The notes beneath the pieces were generated by a model. That model was given only the letters and a program-made list of their open reading frames with translations, made no database searches and was not told where the DNA came from. 9,803 nt of DNA from an uncultured Oscillospiraceae bacterium (GTDB lineage: Bacteria; Bacillota; Clostridia; Oscillospirales; Oscillospiraceae): contig CAJUAS010000049.1 of assembly GCA_910584395.1 (NCBI GenBank), positions 1-9,803 on the forward strand. Direction: 5' to 3'. Below are positions 5,490 through 9,803 of the stretch, in pieces. How positions within the stretch are numbered: position 1 is the first letter of the stretch; each line of letters opens with the position of its first letter. Position numbers and translations under genes: made by a program.

Positions 5490-6576
5490 CCTGAACGCCT
5501 TGGCCCACAACTACCGCGCCCTGCGCTCCAATTTAGAGCCGGGGTGTCGGTTTGTGGGCGTGGTGAAGGCCAACGCCTACGGCCACGGGGCGATCCCGGT
5601 GGCGAAGAAGTTGGAGGAGCTGGGGGCGGAATATCTGGCGGTGGCCTGTCTGGACGAGGCCGTGGAGCTGCGCGAGGCAGGCATCCACGCGCCCATCCTC
5701 ATTTTAGGGGGCACGCCGGGACAATTTGCCGCTGAGTTGCTCCGCTATGATATCACCCAGACGGTGTTTGACCTCTCCACCGCGAAGGAGTATTCCGCCG
5801 CCGCCCAAAAGGCGGACAAACTCCTGAAAGTCCATATCAAGGCGGACACGGGCATGGGCCGTCTGGGCTTTTTCGGCAAAGACCGGATGGAGGAGATCAA
5901 GGCGTCCTGTGCTTTGCCGGGCTTGGACTGCGAGGGGCTTTTTACCCACTTTGCCGACGCCGACGGCTCGGAGGAGTACACCATGGGCCAGTTTACCGAC
6001 TTCCTCGACCTGCGCGCCGCGCTGGCAAAGGAAGGGGTAACCTTCAAAATCAACCATTGCGCCGCCAGCGCGGCTATGCTACACTATCCTTGTACTCATT
6101 TGGATATGGTGCGTCCCGGCATCGCCCTTTACGGCCACTATCCCGACGAGGGATCAGTGGGGCTGGACGGCCCGGGGCTGATTCCGGTGATGACCCTCAA
6201 GACCCGCGTGGCGGCGGTGCGGACGCTGCCCGCCGGAAGCTGCATCAGCTATGGCCGCACCCATGTGCTGGGCCGGGAGAGCCGCTTGGCGGTGCTGCCC
6301 GTCGGCTATGCCGACGGTCTCCACCGGGGGCTTTCCAACCGCATGGAGGTGGCGTTTCCGTCGGGCCGCGCGCCCGTTGTGGGGTGGGTATGCATGGATC
6401 TCTGCATGGCAGACGTGACCGACCTGCCTGAAGTGCAGGCGGGAGACGTGGCGGAGGTGTTTGGCAAAATCCTCCCCGTGGAGGAAAAGTCGGACGCTTT
6501 GGATACCATCAGTTATGAGTGCCTGACCTCCGTTTCCCGCCGTGTGCCGCGGGTCTACGGGAACGGGGAAGGCTGA
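5452..6576 (+). CDS. alr: Alanine racemase
   Basis: This 374-residue PLP enzyme interconverts L- and D-alanine, supplying D-alanine for peptidoglycan. The PLP lysine is K39 in VVKANAYGHG (37-46). R137 in GMGRLGF and the HCAAS stretch (202-206) belong to the N-terminal TIM barrel. The catalytic tyrosine of the other subunit is Y267 in SYGRTH, followed by VLPVGYADG (281-289) and GWVCMD (311-316) in the C-terminal beta domain. The C-terminal SRRVPRVY is typical. Length is normal and no residue is missing. The start is uncertain: ATG 5452 has AGGAG only 1 nt away, while ATG 5467 (MRTWAEIDL) has a weak CAGG 5 nt before it. Either overlaps the lipoprotein gene. In many Firmicutes alr is followed by an antitoxin-toxin (EndoAI-EndoA) pair; here only the toxin follows. 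Confidence 0.97.
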   Translation: MEQAQMRTWAEIDLNALAHNYRALRSNLEPGCRFVGVVKANAYGHGAIPVAKKLEELGAEYLAVACLDEAVELREAGIHAPILILGGTPGQFAAELLRYDITQTVFDLSTAKEYSAAAQKADKLLKVHIKADTGMGRLGFFGKDRMEEIKASCALPGLDCEGLFTHFADADGSEEYTMGQFTDFLDLRAALAKEGVTFKINHCAASAAMLHYPCTHLDMVRPGIALYGHYPDEGSVGLDGPGLIPVMTLKTRVAAVRTLPAGSCISYGRTHVLGRESRLAVLPVGYADGLHRGLSNRMEVAFPSGRAPVVGWVCMDLCMADVTDLPEVQAGDVAEVFGKILPVEEKSDALDTISYECLTSVSRRVPRVYGNGEG

Positions 6577-6748
6577 GGACGCATACACTGGAGCGGGGGT
6601 CTTGGGGCAAGAGAGCGATCGGGGGAAACTACCGCTGGCTTTTTTCCGTCCAAGAGGTATAAACCCAATCGCGCCGTGGGAGAATCAATAGTGACCGGCA
6701 GCCAAGCAGGGCGCGCCGGTGACTATGGAACCGCGGAGCGTGAGTGCA

Positions 6749-7114
6749 GTGGATCTTAGCGTAAAACGAGGCGACATCTTCTACGCCGACCTGAGTCCGG
6801 TGGTGGGCAGCGAGCAGGGGGGCGTGCGGCCGGTGCTTATCATCCAAAACGACACCGGGAACAAGCACAGCCCCACCGTGATCGCCGCCGCCATCACCTC
6901 CCAGACGGGGAAGGCCAAGCTGCCCACCCATATCGAGCTGTCCGCCAACCAGTACGGTCTGCCCAAAAATTCGCTGGTGCTGTTGGAGCAGATCCGGACG
7001 CTGGACAAAAAACGGCTGCGGGAGAAAATGGGCCGTCTGGACGAACCGGTCATGGACAAGGTGGACGCCGCCATCGCCGTCAGCTTCGGCTTACATGGAG
7101 ATGCCTTGGTCTAA
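6749..7114 (+). CDS. mazF: MazF/EndoA (PemK) family endoribonuclease toxin
   Basis: From GTG 6749 this is 121 residues, close to the family length of about 116. It is a single-strand, sequence-specific mRNA interferase. VKRGDIFYADLSPVVGSEQGG near the N-terminus, RPVLIIQND with the catalytic arginine, and AAIT with the catalytic threonine are all intact, as are KAKLPTHIEL and LLEQIRTLDK. The protein should therefore be active. GTG 6749 is preferred because the family usually begins only a few residues before VKRGD, and GGAG lies 10 nt upstream. GTG 6719 and ATG 6725 would add 10 or 8 residues with poor binding sites. The 142-172 bp between alr and this gene contain no antitoxin-like frame, which is unusual for this locus. 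A candidate TATAAA at 6658-6663 lacks a good -35, so own promoter use is uncertain. Confidence 0.94.
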   Translation: MDLSVKRGDIFYADLSPVVGSEQGGVRPVLIIQNDTGNKHSPTVIAAAITSQTGKAKLPTHIELSANQYGLPKNSLVLLEQIRTLDKKRLREKMGRLDEPVMDKVDAAIAVSFGLHGDALV

Positions 7115-7122
7115 ACAGAATA

Positions 7123-7160
7123 TCCGTCCGCAGGGTCAACCGGCCCTGCGGGCGGACGGA
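7123..7160 (+). other. Strong hairpin between mazF and the exported-protein gene
   Basis: TCCGTCC (7123-7129) pairs with GGACGGA (7154-7160) and GCAGGG (7130-7135) with CCCTGC (7144-7149), with a 4-nt bulge and an 8-nt loop. This gives 13 mostly G-C pairs. It starts 9 nt after the mazF stop. No T-tract follows on either strand, so it is not a standard intrinsic terminator. It could stabilise the 3' end of an upstream message, be a processing site, or shape translation of the next gene, whose binding site AAAGGAG follows 5 nt later. Confidence 0.6.
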
Positions 7161-7180
7161 AAACAAAGGAGCGGTTACAT

Positions 7181-7669
7181 ATGAAAAAGTTTGTTGTCAT
7201 CGGCGCTGCTGTGGCGGCGCTGGCCATCACGGCGGGGAGCATCACCGTTTTAGCCACGCAGGGGGACAAGGACGACCCTCTGGTCACCTTGAGCTATCTC
7301 CAAAAGGTGGTCACGCCTGAACTGGAGAAGAAGGTGGACGAGGCGGTGAAGGCCAACAGCGAGGAGCTGGCCAAGCAGCTGGACATCGCCATCACCAGCT
7401 ATGAGACCCGGGTGGACGAGAAGCTGGCCCAAGCCGGGGCGGTGTTCCAGAGCAAGGAGCTGAAGTCCGGCGAAAGCTATACCGCCGACACGGGGCGGGA
7501 GCTGCTGCTGGTGAGCGGCAGCGCCACCGCCGTAGGCACGCTGGTGGACACCACCGCCGGGGGAACGGTGTCTGACGGCGGACGGCTTACGGTGGGCCAC
7601 CTTTACGTCACCGCCGGGGCGGACGCCGGGTTCAAGGCTGCGGCGGATGTGTCCATGATGGTGCGGTGA
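7181..7669 (+). CDS. Exported or membrane-anchored protein of unknown function
   Basis: This is a 162-residue product. The N-terminus (MKKF then a hydrophobic segment, residues 4-25) is a signal peptide or a single membrane anchor, with no lipobox cysteine. The outside part begins with DKDDPLVTLSYLQKVVTP (29-46). That type of motif recurs after the anchor of a group of uncharacterised clostridial surface proteins, as far as I recall. A charged helical region follows (about 47-85, likely coiled coil). A beta-rich, Gly/Thr-rich end (about 90-162) contains GRELLLVSGSATAVGT. The start has AAAGGAG at 9 nt. The stop overlaps the alternative GTG start of mrnC. No enzymatic motif is visible. A role at the cell surface is inferred only from the signal sequence. 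Confidence 0.85.
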   Translation: MKKFVVIGAAVAALAITAGSITVLATQGDKDDPLVTLSYLQKVVTPELEKKVDEAVKANSEELAKQLDIAITSYETRVDEKLAQAGAVFQSKELKSGESYTADTGRELLLVSGSATAVGTLVDTTAGGTVSDGGRLTVGHLYVTAGADAGFKAAADVSMMVR

Positions 7670-8088
7670 CCGGATACATGGACTATTTTCACACCCAACT
7701 GACTCCCGCGCAGGTGGGCGCGATCAGCAATCTGGGCCTTGCCTATGTGGGCGACGGGGTCTATGAGCTGATGGTGCGCTCCTACCTGTGTCTTCAGGGA
7801 AAGGCAACCAACAAGGGGCTGCACAAGGCGGCGGTGCGGTATGTCTCCGCCCCCGCCCAAGCCGCGGCGGTGAAGGTGCTTCTGCCCCTTTTGAGCGAGG
7901 AGGAGCACGACGTGTTCCGCCGGGGGCGCAACGCCAGCCCCCACACCATCCCCCAGCACGCCAGCCGGGAGGAATACGCCGCCGCCACCGCGCTGGAGGC
8001 GCTGTTCGGCTGGCTCTATCTGAACGGGAATGTGGCGCGGCTCAACGAGCTGTTTGGCGTGATCATGGAGGAGACACAATGGCCTTAG
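7666..8088 (+). CDS. mrnC: Mini-ribonuclease III
   Basis: This is a 140-residue RNase III catalytic domain without a double-stranded RNA binding domain. In Bacillus it matures the 3' and 5' ends of 23S rRNA on assembled 50S precursors. LAYVGDGVYEL (25-35) holds the metal-binding D30, and the C-terminal ATALEALFGWLYL carries the second catalytic acid. VRYVSAPAQA (57-66) and the basic FRRGRNA are typical of the family. The start is open: GTG 7666 overlaps the upstream stop (GTGA), while ATG 7678 gives MDYFHTQL; neither has a clear binding site, so translation is probably coupled. The 3' end overlaps rqcH by 10 bases, placing two ribosome-related functions in one message. Confidence 0.94.
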   Translation: MTGYMDYFHTQLTPAQVGAISNLGLAYVGDGVYELMVRSYLCLQGKATNKGLHKAAVRYVSAPAQAAAVKVLLPLLSEEEHDVFRRGRNASPHTIPQHASREEYAAATALEALFGWLYLNGNVARLNELFGVIMEETQWP

Positions 8089-9671
8089 ATGCGCTTTGTC
8101 TGGCGGCGGCGGCTTACGAGCTGCGCGCCGCCCTTTTGGACGCCCGGGTGGACAAGGTCTACCAGCCCGGGCGCAACGAGGTGGTGCTGGCGATGCACAC
8201 CTACGGCGGCAATGAAAAGCTCCTGCTGTGCGCCGAGCCGGGGTTTGCCCGCGCCCAGCTCACCGACCTCAGCCGGGAAAATCCCGCCACCCCGCCGGTG
8301 TTTTGTATGCTGCTGAGAAAGCACCTTACCGGCGGCCGGTTGACGGCCATCGTCCAGCCCAAGGGGGAGCGCATTTTGCGCTTCTCCTTTGACTGCACTG
8401 ACGAGCTGGGGGACAAGGTGGCCCGCCACCTCATTTTAGAGGCCATCGGAACGGGGACGAACCTCATTTTCACCGATGAGGAAGACCGTATTCTGGCCTC
8501 CACCCGCCGCATGGAGGGCGACCTCGCCAGCGGCAAGCGGCAGGTGATGGCGGGGCTTTACTACCGCCTCCCCGACCCGGTGGCGGGCTTTCCGCCCCTG
8601 ATCCGCCGGGAGATCGAATTTCGGGGCAAGGAGACGGTGGAGGAGGGAGTGTCCCGGCTGGAGCAGGAGATCGGGGAGGGGAAGTTCACCCCCACCCTGC
8701 TCCGAAAGGAGGGCAAGGCGCTTGACGTTTCCTTCCTGCCCATTCTGCAGTACGGGCCGGGGGTGGAAAACGTCTCCTTCCCCGATTTCAAGAGCCTGTT
8801 GGACACATTTTTCACAGAAAAGGAGACGGGGCAGCGCTCCGCCCAACGGGATCGGGGGCTGCAAAAGACCGTCCAGACCCTCCGCGACCGGGTGAAGCGG
8901 AAGGTGGCCAACCAACAGCGGGAGCTGGAACAGGCCAAAGACCGGGAGGGCCTGCGCCGCAAGGGGGAGCTGCTTACGGCGAACTTTTACCGTCTGGAAA
9001 AGGGAATGGCCAAGGCGGTGGTGGAGGACTACTACGACGAAGCCTGTCCCACGGTGGAGATCCCGTTAGACCCCCGTCTTACCCCCCAACAGAACGCCGC
9101 CAAGTATTTCAAGGACTACGCCAAGGCCAGAACCGCCGAGGAGATGTTGACCGCCCAGATCGCCAAGGGCGAAGGGGAGCTGGAGTATCTGGAAAGCGTG
9201 CTGGAGAGCATTGTGCTGGCGGAGGGCGACCGGGATCTGAACGAGGTGCGCCGGGAGCTGGAGCAGGGGGGCTACCTCCGGGGGAAAAAGGCCGCCAAGC
9301 GGGAGATGAAGTCGGCCTCCAAACCCTTGGAGCTTCAAAGCTCCGCGGGCCTTCGTATCTCCGTGGGCAAAAACAACACCCAAAACGACCACCTGACCCT
9401 GAAGGCGGCGGGGAAGTGGGACTGGTGGTTTCACGCCCAAGGCCACCACGGCGCCCACGTCATTTTGTGGACCGAGGGGCAAGAGCCGGACGAGAAAAGC
9501 GTGGAGGAAGCCGCCGCCCTGGCGGCGTGGTACTCTCAGGCCCGGGAGGCGGACAAGGTGGCGGTGGACTACACCCTGGTGAAGTATGTGAAGAAGCCCG
9601 CCGGGGCAAAGCCGGGCATGGTGGTCTACACCACCTACCAGACCGCCATGGTGAAGCCTCGAACGCCATAA
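8079..9671 (+). CDS. rqcH: RqcH, ribosome quality control factor (NFACT/FbpA family)
   Basis: This is a 530-residue NFACT protein. It binds stalled 50S-peptidyl-tRNA complexes and recruits tRNA-Ala to add C-terminal alanine tails that mark the peptide for degradation. Older names call it fibronectin-binding protein. NFACT-N spans about 1-180, with RVDKVYQPGRNEVVL. A helix-hairpin-helix and a long charged coiled coil (about 255-405, KRKVANQQRELEQAKDRE) follow. NFACT-R (about 410-530) contains GKNNTQNDHLTLKAAGKWDWWFH (430-452) and ends with VDYTLVKYVKKPAGAKPG, both hallmarks. The residues matching the tRNA-binding pair D97/R98 of Bacillus RqcH are E97 and R98 here, a conservative change; E121 is kept. 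HHGAHV replaces the more common PGSHV. The start at 8079 follows GGAGGAG (8068-8074). The frame is open upstream to 7788 only as a shadow of mrnC. It is the last gene of the operon. Confidence 0.96.
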   Translation: MALDALCLAAAAYELRAALLDARVDKVYQPGRNEVVLAMHTYGGNEKLLLCAEPGFARAQLTDLSRENPATPPVFCMLLRKHLTGGRLTAIVQPKGERILRFSFDCTDELGDKVARHLILEAIGTGTNLIFTDEEDRILASTRRMEGDLASGKRQVMAGLYYRLPDPVAGFPPLIRREIEFRGKETVEEGVSRLEQEIGEGKFTPTLLRKEGKALDVSFLPILQYGPGVENVSFPDFKSLLDTFFTEKETGQRSAQRDRGLQKTVQTLRDRVKRKVANQQRELEQAKDREGLRRKGELLTANFYRLEKGMAKAVVEDYYDEACPTVEIPLDPRLTPQQNAAKYFKDYAKARTAEEMLTAQIAKGEGELEYLESVLESIVLAEGDRDLNEVRRELEQGGYLRGKKAAKREMKSASKPLELQSSAGLRISVGKNNTQNDHLTLKAAGKWDWWFHAQGHHGAHVILWTEGQEPDEKSVEEAAALAAWYSQAREADKVAVDYTLVKYVKKPAGAKPGMVVYTTYQTAMVKPRTP

Positions 9672-9682
9672 TTCCTTTTTTC

Positions 9683-9711
9683 TTGACAAATCCACACATG
9701 ATTGCTATAAT
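9683..9711 (+). promoter_or_regulatory. Perfect-consensus sigma-A promoter for the next transcript
   Basis: TTGACA (9683-9688) and TATAAT (9706-9711) match consensus 6/6 and 6/6 at the ideal 17-bp spacing, in an AT-rich patch 11 bp after the rqcH stop. Transcription should start near 9718. Such strength suggests a stable RNA or a highly expressed or tightly repressed gene to the right, outside the window. Confidence 0.93.
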
Positions 9712-9716
9712 GAGGA

Positions 9717-9803
9717 AACCTTAAGAAACGCTTAAGGTTCCGGTCCCAATTTCCGGCAGCCACGGCGTACGTGGGCAAACGAGGTACCTCGTTTGTTTGT
9801 CCC
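9717..9803 (+). promoter_or_regulatory. Structured leader with three successive hairpins
   Basis: Beginning at the predicted start point there are three perfect inverted repeats. AACCTTAAG/CTTAAGGTT (9717-9739) has 9 bp and a 5-nt loop. CCACG/CGTGG (9760-9774) has a 5-nt loop. CAAACGAG/CTCGTTTG lies within a 20-base palindrome at 9776-9795. GGG (9773-9775) can alternatively pair with CCC (9801-9803) around CAAAC/GTTTG. A CCGG pair (9740-9743, 9753-9756) lies between. No start codon with a binding site is visible. I do not recognise a known riboswitch. The palindrome could equally be a protein operator. The feature runs off the window. Confidence 0.6.

Noticed and set aside
6601..6663. Possible promoter (TATAAA at 6658) or terminator (T-run at 6640-6645) between alr and mazF
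   Set aside because: No acceptable -35 at 16-18 bp from TATAAA, and no stable hairpin before the T-run; the pairings I tried are only 4 bp.
9669..9682. T-rich stretch after rqcH as a terminator of the long operon
   Set aside because: No inverted repeat precedes the T-run closely enough; the T's are better explained as the upstream part of the 9683 promoter.

Overview
The window looks like a chromosomal piece of a GC-rich Clostridia member, probably Oscillospiraceae-like (Flavonifractor, Pseudoflavonifractor or Oscillibacter type). The basis is high GC with strong GC3, AGGAGG-type ribosome binding sites, and a Firmicutes-typical gene set: mini-RNase III, RqcH/NFACT, an alr-mazF neighbourhood and a CbxX/SpoVK-type AAA+ ATPase. 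The taxon is inferred from gene content and not tested by a search. There are no insertion sequences, CRISPR arrays, tRNAs or rRNAs.

Left part (1-2800), minus strand: an AAA+ ATPase with an N-terminal TerB-like helical region is read from its own promoter and is translationally coupled (ATGA overlap) to a Cof-type HAD phosphatase. Just after the phosphatase stop codon a near-consensus sigma-A promoter drives a 70-residue cold shock protein through a leader of about 110 nt that carries a perfect 9-bp hairpin. A half-visible terminator lies at the window edge.

Middle (2735-3364): this stretch has no convincing protein gene. It holds a strong sigma-A promoter with an AT-rich upstream element, then about 350 nt of purine-rich, strikingly T-poor sequence (including 81 consecutive bases without T), then a classic intrinsic terminator. 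I read it as an independent noncoding RNA of about 390 nt, divergent from the AAA+ gene and upstream of dfrA. I do not recognise its family. It is the best candidate for something undescribed here.

Right part (3365-9671), plus strand: nine tightly packed genes, many overlapping. They are dihydrofolate reductase, NAD(P)H-hydrate dehydratase, a 46-residue small protein, a lipoprotein, alanine racemase, a MazF-type endoribonuclease without a visible antitoxin gene, an exported protein of unknown function, mini-RNase III and RqcH. The themes are cofactor supply and repair (folate, NAD(P)H), cell wall precursor (D-alanine), and RNA/ribosome maintenance (MazF, MrnC, RqcH).

Right edge (9672-9803): a perfect-consensus promoter (TTGACA-17-TATAAT) starts a new transcript whose first 85 nt contain three successive hairpins, one of them a perfect 20-base palindrome. 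The gene or RNA it belongs to lies beyond the window.
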